DNA from: Variovorax sp. SG517
GTDB lineage: Bacteria > Pseudomonadota > Gammaproteobacteria > Burkholderiales > Burkholderiaceae_C
Direction of reading: 5' to 3'
Assembly: GCF_013376045.1 (NCBI RefSeq)
Contig: NZ_JABMJG010000011.1
Span: 1 to 64,000 of the forward strand
DNA: 64,000 nucleotides
Positions 42,749 to 57,137 of this stretch are shown one piece after another; positions within the stretch are counted from its first letter, which is position 1; each line of letters opens with the position of its first letter. The notes under the pieces are model-generated. The model had not been told where the DNA came from and did no database searches. It was given only the letters and a program-made list of their open reading frames with translations. The position numbers and the translations under genes were made by a program.

Positions 42749-43875
42749 GCCTCGCGGCCTATGCCTGCCTGCCCGCGCGTTCGCGCGGCCGTCGGCATGC
42801 GGAGCCGCCCGCGCCCACGCGCGATGCCTTCCAGCGCGACCGCGACCGGATCGTGCATTCCACCGCCTTCCGCCGGCTGGTCTACAAGACGCAGGTTTTT
42901 CTGAACCACGAGGGCGACCTCTTCCGCACCCGGCTCACGCATTCGCTCGAAGTCGCCCAGCTGGGCCGTTCGATCGCGCGGGCGCTGCGCATCAACGAGG
43001 ACCTGGTCGAGGCGATCGCGCTGGCGCACGACCTGGGCCACACGCCCTTCGGTCACGCCGGCCAGGACGCGCTCGACGACTGCATGGCCGGCCACGGCGG
43101 CTTCGAGCACAACCTGCAGAGCCTGCGCGTGGTCGATGCGCTGGAGCATCGCTATCCGCAGTACGACGGCCTGAACCTCAGCTTCGAGACGCGCGAAGGC
43201 ATCCTCAAGCACTGCTCGCGCGCGAACGCAGAGCGGCTCGAGGCAGCGGAGCCCAACGGCGTGGCGCGGCGCTTTCTCGACCGCACCCAGCCGGGGCTGG
43301 AGGCGCAGCTGTGCAACCTGGCCGATGCCATCGCCTACAACGCCCACGACATCGACGACGGCGTGCGCTCGGGGCTCATCACGGTCGAGCAGCTGTCCGA
43401 TGTCGAGCTGTTCGAGCGCCATCGCCGCGAGGCGCTGGCCGAGCATCCGCAGCTGCAGGGGCGCCGCGTGCTCTACGAGGCCATCCGGCGCATGCTGAGC
43501 GCGCAGGTCTACGACGTGATCGATGCGACCCTGGCGGCGCTGGAGGCTCTCGCGCCGACCGACGCCGATGCCGTGCGCAAGGCGCCGCCCGTCGTGGCGT
43601 TCAGCAGCACCATGCAGGCCCAGTCGGAAGACCTGAAGCGCTTTCTCTTCCGCAACCTCTACCGGCACCCGCAGGTCACGCAGACCACGGACCAGGCGCG
43701 GGAAGTGGTGCGGGAGCTGTTCGCGGCCTACCTGGAACGCGGCGCAGAGATGCCGGCCTCCTACGGCGAACGCCAGGACAGGCCCCGTGCCGTCGCCGAC
43801 TACATCGCCGGCATGACCGACCGCTTCGCCGTGCGCGAGCATGAGCGGCTGACCGGCAGGCGGGCCATCGCATGA
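42745..43875 (+). CDS. dgt: Deoxyguanosinetriphosphate triphosphohydrolase-like protein
   Basis: 376 residues. The HD-domain metal site is formed by FRTRLTHSLEVAQ, AIALAHDLGHTPFGHAGQ and the later Asp in NLADAIAYNAHDIDDG. This short type-2 form, lacking the insertions of E. coli Dgt, hydrolyses dNTPs to deoxynucleosides and triphosphate. It starts in the ATGA overlap with aroB; its own stop overlaps the MFS start. Confidence 0.93.
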   Translation: MSLAAYACLPARSRGRRHAEPPAPTRDAFQRDRDRIVHSTAFRRLVYKTQVFLNHEGDLFRTRLTHSLEVAQLGRSIARALRINEDLVEAIALAHDLGHTPFGHAGQDALDDCMAGHGGFEHNLQSLRVVDALEHRYPQYDGLNLSFETREGILKHCSRANAERLEAAEPNGVARRFLDRTQPGLEAQLCNLADAIAYNAHDIDDGVRSGLITVEQLSDVELFERHRREALAEHPQLQGRRVLYEAIRRMLSAQVYDVIDATLAALEALAPTDADAVRKAPPVVAFSSTMQAQSEDLKRFLFRNLYRHPQVTQTTDQAREVVRELFAAYLERGAEMPASYGERQDRPRAVADYIAGMTDRFAVREHERLTGRRAIA

Positions 43876-45134
43876 GCGGGCAGGCCGGCAAACCGCGCGT
43901 TCCGATTGCCGCGCTGGCCGTCCTGCTGGGCGGCGTCAGCGGCTCCCTGCATCTGGGCAAGCTGCCGCCCGCCGTGCCGGCGCTGCAGGCATCGCTCGGC
44001 ATCGGGCTGGTGGAGGCGGGTTTCCTGCTCGCGCTGGTCCAGGTCGCCAGCATGACGCTGGGGCTGCTGGTCGGGCTGGCGGCGGACACCATCGGGCTTC
44101 GCCGCAGCATGTTGACCGGGCTGATCGTGCTGACGCTTGCCAGTCTTCTCGGCGGCGCAGCCGGTACCGGACTCGGTGGCGACGGTGCGCACGCCGTGCA
44201 ATGGCTGTTGGTGCTGCGCGCCGTGGAAGGCGTCGGCTTCCTGCTGGCGGTGATGCCCGGGCCCGGGCTGATCCGCGCCCTGACCCCTGCGGGGGCAGAC
44301 AAGGCGGTGCTGGGCCTGTGGGGTGCCTACATGCCGCTGGGCGTGGCCCTGGCCCTGCTGGTCGGGCCGGCGTTCATCGGCTGGGGCGGCTGGGTGGATT
44401 GGTGGTGGGCGCTGTCGGCCGTGTCGGCCGTGGCGGCGCTGGGGCTTTGGCTCGTGGTGCCGGCGGACCGGCTGCGCCCGGCCGCCACGGGTTCGGCTTC
44501 CGGCGGTTGGGGGGCACGGCTGCGCGCCACCGTCGGCGCCCGCGCGCCCTGGCTGGTCGCGCTGAGCTTCGCCGTGTACTCGTCGCAATGGATCGCGGTG
44601 ATCGGCTTCCTGCCGGCCATCTACGCGGGCGCGGGCGTGCCGGCTGCGTGGAGCGCGGTGCTCACCGCGCTGGCGGCCGCGATGAACATCGTCGGCAATG
44701 TCGCCGGCGGACGCTGGCTGCAGCGTGGCGTGGCTCCGCAGCGCCTGCTGCAGCTCGGCTTTCTCACCATGGCGCTGGCGGGCTTGGCCGCTTTCGCGCA
44801 GATGGGGCAGGGCGCCGACGCGCTGGGCCTGCCGCCGGTGCTGCGCTACATCGCCGTCTGCGCCTTCTCGCTGGGAGGCGGCATGGTGCCCGCCACGCTC
44901 TTCCTGCTGGGCGTGAGGCTTGCGCCCGGGCCTGCCACCGTTTCGACGACCATCGGGCTCATGCAGCAGGCCTCGGCGCTGGGCCAGTTCCTGGCGCCGC
45001 CCGCGGTGGCGTGGCTGGCGCATCGCGTCGGCGGCTGGCACTGGACCTGGGCGGCCACGCTGGCCTGTTCGCTGGTCGGCATGGCGGTCGCTCGCCGCCT
45101 GGGGCGTATTCGCCCCGCTGCGGAGATGGCATGA
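43872..45134 (+). CDS. MFS transporter (CynX/NimT-like)
   Basis: 420 residues with 12 predicted helices and a central polar loop near residues 195-215 (ADRLRPAATGSASGG). Helix 2-3 loop LAADTIGLRRSM is an MFS A-motif variant. The general look is that of the CynX/NimT branch of small-solute exporters, with no visible substrate signature. It overlaps dgt and the DUF1415 gene by four bases each, so it is translated as part of the aroK-aroB-dgt chain although it has no obvious functional link to it. Confidence 0.82.
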   Translation: MSGQAGKPRVPIAALAVLLGGVSGSLHLGKLPPAVPALQASLGIGLVEAGFLLALVQVASMTLGLLVGLAADTIGLRRSMLTGLIVLTLASLLGGAAGTGLGGDGAHAVQWLLVLRAVEGVGFLLAVMPGPGLIRALTPAGADKAVLGLWGAYMPLGVALALLVGPAFIGWGGWVDWWWALSAVSAVAALGLWLVVPADRLRPAATGSASGGWGARLRATVGARAPWLVALSFAVYSSQWIAVIGFLPAIYAGAGVPAAWSAVLTALAAAMNIVGNVAGGRWLQRGVAPQRLLQLGFLTMALAGLAAFAQMGQGADALGLPPVLRYIAVCAFSLGGGMVPATLFLLGVRLAPGPATVSTTIGLMQQASALGQFLAPPAVAWLAHRVGGWHWTWAATLACSLVGMAVARRLGRIRPAAEMA

Positions 45135-45706
45135 CGCTACCGGCGACAATCGCAGCCCCCCAGGCCGAAGCCGACACGCGGCGCTGGCTCGAACGCGCGG
45201 TGATCGGCCTCAACCTGTGTCCCTTCGCGAAAGCCGTGCACGTGAAGGAGCAGATCCACTACGCCGTGTACGAGCCCGCCGAAGAGCCCGACCTGATGGA
45301 CGCGCTGCTTGCCCAGGCCGAAGAACTCGTGGCGCTGGACGCCGCAGTGCGCGACACAACCCTTCTGATTGCACCGAACGCCTTGCCCGACTTCCTGGAT
45401 TTCAACGACTTCACGGCGCGCGCCGAACGCCGTCTCGCCCGCGCCGGATTCGACGGTGTGCTGCAGCTCGCGAGCTTCCATCCGCGGTTCCAGTTCGCCG
45501 GCACCGAAGCCGAGGACATCGGCAACGCGACCAATCGCGCGCCGTACCCCACGCTGCACCTGCTTCGAGAGGACAGCGTGAGCCGCGCGGTCGAGGCCTT
45601 TCCGGAGGCGGAGGAGATCTTCGAGCGCAACATCGAGAGGCTCGAGGTGCTGGGTGCCGAAGGCTGGGCAAAGCTCGACGTCGGCCCGGGGAGCGCCAAG
45701 CCATGA
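45131..45706 (+). CDS. DUF1415 family protein
   Basis: 191 residues. It begins AEADTRRWLERAVIGLNLCPFAKAV, the hallmark N-terminus of DUF1415 proteins, and continues with FLDFNDFTARAERRLARAGFDGVLQLASFHPRFQFAGTEAEDIGNATNRAPYPTLHLLRE. Function unknown. The conserved Cys in NLCPFAK and the HPRFQFAG block are the likely important residues. It is soluble, with no signal peptide, and sits between two four-base overlaps. Confidence 0.85.
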   Translation: MTLPATIAAPQAEADTRRWLERAVIGLNLCPFAKAVHVKEQIHYAVYEPAEEPDLMDALLAQAEELVALDAAVRDTTLLIAPNALPDFLDFNDFTARAERRLARAGFDGVLQLASFHPRFQFAGTEAEDIGNATNRAPYPTLHLLREDSVSRAVEAFPEAEEIFERNIERLEVLGAEGWAKLDVGPGSAKP

Positions 45707-46581
45707 ACACCAAGACCGCACCGAAGACGAACAAGGCCGCCAAGGCCGACGCCGAACTGGCCGAGGTGCTGCGCCCCGGCCAGTCGGTCGAGCTGCTCAA
45801 GGAACTGCACATCCTGACCCGCGAGGGCCGGCTCAACCAGGACTCGCGGCGCAAGCTCAAGCAGGTCTACCACCTGTTCCAGTTCATCGAGCAGCTGCTG
45901 CGCGAGCTGCCGGAAGAGGGCGCGGGCGCCACGCTGGCCGACCATGGAGCGGGCAAGTCGTACCTGGGCTTCATCATCTACGACCTGTTCTTCCGGGCGA
46001 GATCGGGCGACGGGCATGTCTACGGCATCGAGACGCGCGGCGAGCTGGTCGAGCGTTCGCGCGAGCTCGCAAAGCGCCTGGGCTTCGAGCGTATGTCGTT
46101 CCTGAACCTCACGGTGGCCGAGTCGGCCCAGGCGAGCGAGCTGCCGGAGCAGATCGATGTGGTGACGGCGCTGCATGCCTGCGACACCGCCACCGACGAC
46201 GCCATCGCCTTCGGCCTGGCCAAGAAGGCGCGCTGCATAGTGCTGGTGCCCTGCTGCCAGGCCGAGGTGGCCGCCTGCCTGCGCGAGACCAAGGCGCTGG
46301 CGCTGTCGCGCACGCCGCTGGCCGAACTGTGGCGCCATCCGCTGCACACGCGCGAGATCGGCAGCCAGCTCACCAACGTGCTGCGCTGCCTGTATCTCGA
46401 AGCCAACGGCTACAGCGTCACGGTGACGGAACTGGTCGGCTGGGAGCACAGCATGAAGAACGAGCTGATCCTGGCGCGCTACACCGGCCAGCGAAAGGCG
46501 AGCGCGGCGGCTCGGCTGCGCGAGCTGCTGGCGCAGTTCGGGCTCGACAAGCTCGGCGACACGCGCTTCCGGCTCGCCTGA
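45703..46581 (+). CDS. SAM-dependent methyltransferase, Methyltransf_32-like
   Basis: 292 residues. SAM-binding motif I reads LADHGAGKSYLGFIIYD; later ALHACDTATDDAI and LVPCCQAEV match the Methyltransf_32 (GSTCD-like) group, where the CHACD and PCCQ elements are typical. An N-terminal Lys/Ala-rich segment precedes a helical region. The acceptor is unknown; RNA has been proposed for relatives. It closes the run of four-base overlaps that starts at aroB. Confidence 0.8.
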   Translation: MNTKTAPKTNKAAKADAELAEVLRPGQSVELLKELHILTREGRLNQDSRRKLKQVYHLFQFIEQLLRELPEEGAGATLADHGAGKSYLGFIIYDLFFRARSGDGHVYGIETRGELVERSRELAKRLGFERMSFLNLTVAESAQASELPEQIDVVTALHACDTATDDAIAFGLAKKARCIVLVPCCQAEVAACLRETKALALSRTPLAELWRHPLHTREIGSQLTNVLRCLYLEANGYSVTVTELVGWEHSMKNELILARYTGQRKASAAARLRELLAQFGLDKLGDTRFRLA

Positions 46582-46622
46582 GCGCGGGCGCGCAACCCGC
46601 GTCAGCCGGATCGAATTCATCC

Positions 46623-47318
46623 ATGGCCCGTCTTCCGCGCCTCACGCTGGCCGACATGCCGCACCACGTGATCCAGCGCGGCAACAACCGCCAGCCGATC
46701 TTCATGGACCGCGCGGACCACGAGAAGCTGCTCGCTCTGCTGGCGGAGAACGCCACGCGCTTCGGCGTCGCGGTGCATGCCTACGTGCTGATGGACAACC
46801 ATTTCCACCTGCTGGCCACGCCGGACAGCACCACCGGCCTGCCGCAGCTCATGCAGTCGGTGGGGCGCAGCTACGTGCGCTACTTCAACGACCGCCATGG
46901 CCGCAGCGGCACGCTGTGGGAAGGGCGCTACAGGTCGACGCTGATCCAGACCGACCGCTACCTGCTGACCTGCATGGCCTACATCGACCTCAACCCGGTG
47001 CGGGCGGGCATGGTGGCCGACGCGCGCGACTTCCCGTGGTCCAGCCACGGCCACTACGCCGGCCTGCGGCACGACAAGCTGCTGACGCCGCATCCGCTGT
47101 ATTGGGAACTCGGCAACACGCCGTTCGCGCGCGAGGCGGCGTATGTCGAACTGGTGCGCGCCGGGGTGCGCGCGGCCGATCAGAAGGCTCTGACCGAAGC
47201 CACCCTGCGGGGCTGGGCAGCCGGCGACGACGACTTTCTGGAAAGCCTGCAGAAGTCCACGGAGCGCCGCGTGGTCAAGGCAAAGGCCGGACGGCCGCCT
47301 TCGAACTCCCAGTCCTGA
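46623..47318 (+). CDS. REP-associated tyrosine transposase (RAYT), Y1_Tnp family
   Basis: 231 residues. The HUH metal site is H60-F-H62 in LMDNHFHLLATP. The tyrosine region is QSVGRSYVRYFNDRHGRSGTLWEGRYRSTLI, and CMAYIDLNPVRAGMV and FPWSSHGHYAG are classic RAYT blocks. Such enzymes nick single-stranded DNA at REP-type palindromes and are usually single-copy and domesticated, not part of a full insertion sequence. It appears intact and follows the methyltransferase gene by 41 bp. The DNA just after it is strikingly AT-rich. C-terminal residues 195-231 are a basic, disordered tail. Confidence 0.9.
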   Translation: MARLPRLTLADMPHHVIQRGNNRQPIFMDRADHEKLLALLAENATRFGVAVHAYVLMDNHFHLLATPDSTTGLPQLMQSVGRSYVRYFNDRHGRSGTLWEGRYRSTLIQTDRYLLTCMAYIDLNPVRAGMVADARDFPWSSHGHYAGLRHDKLLTPHPLYWELGNTPFAREAAYVELVRAGVRAADQKALTEATLRGWAAGDDDFLESLQKSTERRVVKAKAGRPPSNSQS

Positions 47319-47443
47319 TCCGGAAAAACAGTCTCCATGTGCTGCATGGGTTGATTCTTTTGCTCCTTATTTTGATGTGTCCCTGATTTTATTCCTATCG
47401 AAAAACTCAACATTTAAATGGAATCTGACCCCTATTAAAGTGT
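47319..47443. other. AT-rich tail of the RAYT locus
   Basis: This stretch is far richer in A/T than its surroundings (for example TTTTGATGTG and ATTTAAATGG). It contains GGAATCTGACCCC at 47420-47432, whose complement GGGGTCAGATTCC is a motif I recall at the ends of RAYT/IS200-like elements. No ORF is present. Confidence 0.5.
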
Positions 47444-47472
47444 TTGGCATTCTTTGTGCAACGCAATATGCT
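47444..47472 (+). promoter_or_regulatory. Candidate sigma-70 promoter of gltB
   Basis: TTGGCA (47444-47449), a 17-bp spacer and TATGCT (47467-47472) match -35 and -10 boxes at 5/6 and 4/6. Transcription would start near 47480, just before AAGGAG at 47492-47497 and the gltB ATG. Confidence 0.55.
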
Positions 47473-47504
47473 CCGATTCCCTGCGAAAACTGAAGGAGCG
47501 CGCC

Positions 47505-52271
<4,767 letters not shown>

Positions 52272-52327
52272 AGATCAACCAACACAACGAGCCCCCGCAT
52301 CGCATGCAGCGCGTGAAACTGTCTCGA

Positions 52328-52437
52328 CCCCTTCGGGGAACACCGCGGAACCGGCTTTGCCGGGCCGCCGGTGTTGCCCCCTCGAGGGGGGAGGCGGCTA
52401 CACGCAGTGAGCAAGCGACGGGGGTGTGAAAAGGAAC
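52328..52437 (-). repeat. Dispersed two-hairpin repeat, copy B (gltB/gltD gap, inverted)
   Basis: The core on the minus strand is 52381-52339 and matches copy A at 42 of 43 positions. Its C/G hairpin is CCCCCCTCGAGGGGG. This copy is inverted relative to its host operon, unlike A and C, so orientation is not fixed. Confidence 0.8.
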
Positions 52438-52441
52438 CACG

Positions 52442-53920
<1,479 letters not shown>

Positions 53921-54041
53921 TCCGCGCGGATCGCGTTCGGCGAGAGCGAGTTCCTGACGAGGGTCTGACGGCCGCCGCGCTGAATTTTGTTTCAGTTTCG
54001 CGGGGGCGGCCACGGCCCCGTTATCATCCGCGTCAAACCGC

Positions 54042-54080
54042 ATGCCGGGATGCTTGAAAGAGCGCCCCGGCATTTTTATT
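54042..54080 (+). terminator. Intrinsic terminator ending just before the mlaF start
   Basis: ATGCCGGG (54042-54049) pairs perfectly with CCCGGCAT (54066-54073) around a 16-nt loop, followed by TTTTATT. It ends four bases before the mlaF ATG at 54084, so it either terminates gltBD or attenuates mla transcription. Confidence 0.75.
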
Positions 54081-54083
54081 GAG

Positions 54084-54914
54084 ATGGACCCAGCCGCACC
54101 ACTGCCACATCCCTTCGTAGAGTTTCGCGACGTCAGATTCGGCTATGGCGCACGCGCCATCCTCGACGGCGTTTCGTTCGCCGTGCCGCGCGGCAAGGTG
54201 ACGGCGCTGATGGGCGCCTCCGGCGGCGGCAAGACCACGGTGCTGCGCCTGATCGGCGGGCAGCAGAAGGCGCAGCGCGGCGAGGTGCTCTTCGACGGCA
54301 GCGATGTCGGCAAGATGGATGCGAGCACCCTCTACGCAGCGCGGCGGCGCATGGGCATGCTGTTCCAGTTCGGTGCGCTCTTCACCGACATGAGCGTGTT
54401 CGACAACGTGGCGTTCCCGCTGCGCGAGCACACGCAGCTTTCCGAGGCACTGGTGCGCGACGTGGTGCTCATGAAGCTCGACGCCGTCGGCCTGCGCGGC
54501 GCGCGCGACCTGATGCCCAGCGAGGTGTCGGGCGGCATGGCGCGGCGCGTGGCGCTGGCGCGTGCCATTGCGCTCGACCCTGACCTCGTGATGTACGACG
54601 AGCCCTTCGCCGGCCTCGACCCGATCTCGCTCGGCACGGCCGCGCGCCTGATCCGCCAGCTCAACGACGCGCTCGGGCTCACCAGCATCATCGTGTCGCA
54701 CGACCTGGAGGAAACCTTCCGCATCGCCGATCACGTGATCATCCTGGCCAACGGCGGCATCGCCGCGCAGGGCACGCCCGCCGAGGTGCGCGAAAGCGCC
54801 GATCCGCTGGTTCATCAGTTCGTCAATGCGCTGCCCGACGGGCCGGTGCATTTCCATTACCCGGGCGTCAGCATCGAGGACGACTTCGGCAACGTCGAAG
54901 GAGGGCGCTCATGA
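54084..54914 (+). CDS. mlaF: Phospholipid transport ATP-binding protein MlaF
   Basis: 276 residues from MDPAAPLPHPF. Walker A GASGGGKTT, Q-loop LFQFGALFTDMSVFDNVAFPLRE, signature VSGGMARRVALARA, Walker B LVMYDEPFAGLD and the H-loop VSHDLEE are present. MlaF powers the MlaFEDB complex, which exchanges phospholipid between the membranes and keeps the outer leaflet asymmetric. An in-frame ATG at 54042 lies in the terminator stem and was rejected. It overlaps mlaE by four bases. Confidence 0.95.
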   Translation: MDPAAPLPHPFVEFRDVRFGYGARAILDGVSFAVPRGKVTALMGASGGGKTTVLRLIGGQQKAQRGEVLFDGSDVGKMDASTLYAARRRMGMLFQFGALFTDMSVFDNVAFPLREHTQLSEALVRDVVLMKLDAVGLRGARDLMPSEVSGGMARRVALARAIALDPDLVMYDEPFAGLDPISLGTAARLIRQLNDALGLTSIIVSHDLEETFRIADHVIILANGGIAAQGTPAEVRESADPLVHQFVNALPDGPVHFHYPGVSIEDDFGNVEGGRS

Positions 54915-55693
54915 CCTGGTGGAAGCCATCCGACGCCGGCTTTGCCACGCGCCGCCACCTGGCCAACCTGGGCTACGGCGCGAAGCTCTTCATGCGGCTG
55001 GTCGGTCCGGGCGCGCGGATCATGCGCCGCTTCGGGCTGGTGCGCGACCAGATCCATTTCCTGGGCAACTACTCGCTGGCGATCATCGGCGTGTCGGGCC
55101 TGTTCGTGGGCTTCGTGCTCGGGCTGCAGATGTACTACGCGCTGCAGCGGTATGGCTCCTCGGAAGCGCTCGGCCTGCTGGTCGCGCTGAGCCTGGTGCG
55201 CGAGCTCGGCCCGGTGGTGGCGGCATTGCTTTTCACCGGCCGCGCCGGCACTTCGCTGACGGCCGAGATCGGCCTCATGAAGGCCGACGAGCAACTGAGC
55301 GCCATGGAGATGATGGCGATCGACCCGGTGCAGCGCGTGCTCGCGCCGCGCTTCTGGGCCGGCGTCATCACCATGCCGCTGCTGGCGGCCGTGTTCAGCG
55401 CGGTCGGCATCCTGGGCGGCTACGTGGTGGGCGTGATGATGCTGGGCGTGGACCCGGGCGCGTTCTGGGGTCAGATGCAGGGCGGCGTCGACGTGTGGCG
55501 CGACGTCGGCAACGGCGTCATCAAGAGCATCGTCTTCGGCTTCACCGTGACCTTCATCGCGCTGCTGCAGGGCTACGAGGCCCAGCCCACGCCCGAGGGC
55601 GTGTCGCGCGCGACCACGCGGACCGTGGTGTCGGCGTCGCTGGCGGTGCTGGGGCTGGACTTCCTGCTCACCGCCATGATGTTCAGCATATGA
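54911..55693 (+). CDS. mlaE: Phospholipid transport permease MlaE
   Basis: 260 residues. The MlaE/permease family signature is clear: VSGLFVGFVLGLQMYYALQRYGSSEALGLLVALSLVRELGPVVAALLFTGRAGTSLTAEIGLMKADEQLSAMEMM, and five or so membrane segments. It forms the inner-membrane channel of the Mla complex. The gap to mlaD (136 bp) is filled by repeat copy C. Confidence 0.95.
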   Translation: MTWWKPSDAGFATRRHLANLGYGAKLFMRLVGPGARIMRRFGLVRDQIHFLGNYSLAIIGVSGLFVGFVLGLQMYYALQRYGSSEALGLLVALSLVRELGPVVAALLFTGRAGTSLTAEIGLMKADEQLSAMEMMAIDPVQRVLAPRFWAGVITMPLLAAVFSAVGILGGYVVGVMMLGVDPGAFWGQMQGGVDVWRDVGNGVIKSIVFGFTVTFIALLQGYEAQPTPEGVSRATTRTVVSASLAVLGLDFLLTAMMFSI

Positions 55694-55697
55694 CCAG

Positions 55698-55796
55698 GCA
55701 CACCCCCAGGCTTGCCCACTTCGTGTGGCCGCCAACCCCCTTGCAGGGGGCAACACCTGCAGCCCGGCAAAGCCGGTTCTGCGGTGTTCCCCGAAT
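55698..55796 (+). repeat. Dispersed two-hairpin repeat, copy C (mlaE/mlaD gap)
   Basis: Core 55746-55788; 41 of 43 positions match copy A and 40 match copy B. The preceding C/G hairpin is CCCCCTTGCAGGGGG, and ACTTCGTGT is conserved with copy A. The loops of the first hairpin vary while the stems are kept. Confidence 0.8.
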
Positions 55797-55829
55797 GAGC
55801 CAAACCGCTGGAATTTAGGAAGAGTCGAT

Positions 55830-56318
55830 ATGCAACGTTCCAACAACGACATCTGGGTCGGCCTGTTCGTCCTGATCGGCGCTGCTGCGCTGCTGTTCCT
55901 CGCGCTGCAGTCGGCCAACCTGCTGAGCCTGAACTTCCAGAAGACCTATTCGGTCACGGCGCGCTTCGACAACATCGGCGGCCTGAAGCCGCAGACCGCG
56001 GTGAAGAGCGCCGGCGTGGTGGTCGGCCGTGTGGAATCCATCTCCTTCAACGACAAGACCTTTCAGGCAGACGTCACGCTGGCTTTGCAAAACCGTTACA
56101 GTTTTCCCAAGGACAGCTCGCTCAAGATCCTGACCAGTGGCTTGCTCGGCGAGCAGTACATCGGAATCGAGGCGGGCGCCGAGGACAAGAACCTGCAAGC
56201 CGGCGACACCATCACCGCGACCCAGTCGGCCGTGGTGCTGGAAAACCTGATCAGCCAGTTCCTGTACAGCAAGGCGGCGGAGGGAAATTCCACGTCTGGA
56301 ACAGCCAACAAGAAATGA
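55830..56318 (+). CDS. mlaD: Phospholipid-binding MCE protein MlaD
   Basis: 162 residues from MQRSNNDIWVGL. One N-terminal helix (VGLFVLIGAAALLFLALQSANL) is followed by a single MCE domain (YSVTARFDNIGGLKPQTAVKSAGVVVGRVESI, LKILTSGLLGEQYIGIEAG). MlaD hexamers form the periplasmic pore of the complex. AGGAAGAG precedes the ATG. The C-terminus overlaps the mlaA start. Confidence 0.95.
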   Translation: MQRSNNDIWVGLFVLIGAAALLFLALQSANLLSLNFQKTYSVTARFDNIGGLKPQTAVKSAGVVVGRVESISFNDKTFQADVTLALQNRYSFPKDSSLKILTSGLLGEQYIGIEAGAEDKNLQAGDTITATQSAVVLENLISQFLYSKAAEGNSTSGTANKK

Positions 56319-57079
56319 AAACACGATCTTCTTTGTCTTTTGCTATGAATAACGTAGCAAATTGCGCCCGCTGGATTGGCGCCGGCGCAGTACTCGCCCT
56401 GGCCGCCGGTTGCGCGACCGGCCCCAGCGCCAATCCCGCCGACCCCTTCGAGCCGTTCAACCGCGGCGTCTCGCGCTTCAACGACGCCGTCGACGATGCC
56501 GTGCTGGTCCCCGCGGCCACGGCTTACCAGAACGCGCTGCCCTCCATGGTGCGCACCGGCGTGAACAACTTCTTCAGCAACATCGGCGACGTCTGGAATC
56601 TGGCCAACAACGTGGCCCAGCTCAAGCTGCAGAACAGTGCCGAGACCTTCATGCGGCTGAACGTCAACACCATCTTCGGCCTCGGCGGCGTGCTGGACGT
56701 GGCAACCGAGGCGGGCATCCCCCGTCACGAGGAAGACTTCGGCCAGACCCTGGGCTACTGGGGCGTGGGCTCCGGCCCGTACGTGGTGCTGCCGCTGCTG
56801 GGCTCCTCCACGCTGCGCGACACCGCCGCCAAGCCGCTCGATATGTGGGGCGACCCGCTGGGCCATGTGGAAGACATCCCCTGGCGCAATTCGCTGACGG
56901 TGCTGCGCGTCGTCGACACGCGCTCGCAGTACCTGCGTGCGAGCCGCCTGCTCGGCGACGCGGCGCTCGACAAGTATTCGTTCACGCGCGATGCGTACCT
57001 GCAGCGCCGCCGCAGCCAGGTCTACGACGGCAACCCGCCCGACGACGGCGGCGGCATGGACAAGGGCGCCGACAAATAA
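56315..57079 (+). CDS. mlaA: Outer-membrane lipoprotein MlaA (VacJ)
   Basis: 254 residues. Lipobox LAAGC near residue 32, then the VacJ core DPFEPFNRGVSRFNDAVDDAVLVPAATAYQNALPSMVRTGVNNFFSNIGDVWNLANNVAQLK and GYWGVGSGPYVVLPLLGSSTLRD. It removes misplaced phospholipid from the outer leaflet and passes it to MlaC. The start is in an ATGA overlap with mlaD; an ATG at 56345 is an alternative. The sequence coding the signal N-region contains a perfect inverted repeat (56339-56361). In E. coli mlaA lies elsewhere, so its inclusion in the operon is notable. Confidence 0.93.
   Translation: MKTRSSLSFAMNNVANCARWIGAGAVLALAAGCATGPSANPADPFEPFNRGVSRFNDAVDDAVLVPAATAYQNALPSMVRTGVNNFFSNIGDVWNLANNVAQLKLQNSAETFMRLNVNTIFGLGGVLDVATEAGIPRHEEDFGQTLGYWGVGSGPYVVLPLLGSSTLRDTAAKPLDMWGDPLGHVEDIPWRNSLTVLRVVDTRSQYLRASRLLGDAALDKYSFTRDAYLQRRRSQVYDGNPPDDGGGMDKGADK
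56339..56361. repeat. Short palindrome inside the mlaA signal-peptide region
   Basis: TTTGCTA (56339-56345) and TAGCAAA (56355-56361) are exact inverted arms around nine bases. With the following TTGCGCCCGCTGGA it resembles, as I recall, short GCTA..TAGC palindromic repeats common in Comamonadaceae genomes. Confidence 0.45.
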
Positions 57080-57137
57080 TAAAGACCACGCAGGGAGGGC
57101 AGGCCGCTTGCATCCGGTTGCAAGGCTTCACCTCCCG

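Noticed and set aside
46623..47443. Complete insertion sequence around the transposase gene
   Set aside because: No terminal inverted repeats or target duplication visible; the protein is RAYT-type, usually a stable single-copy gene.
54042..54083. Earlier start for mlaF at 54042
   Set aside because: That ATG is the first arm of a terminator stem and has no ribosome binding site; the family N-terminus begins near HPFVEFRDVRFGYG.
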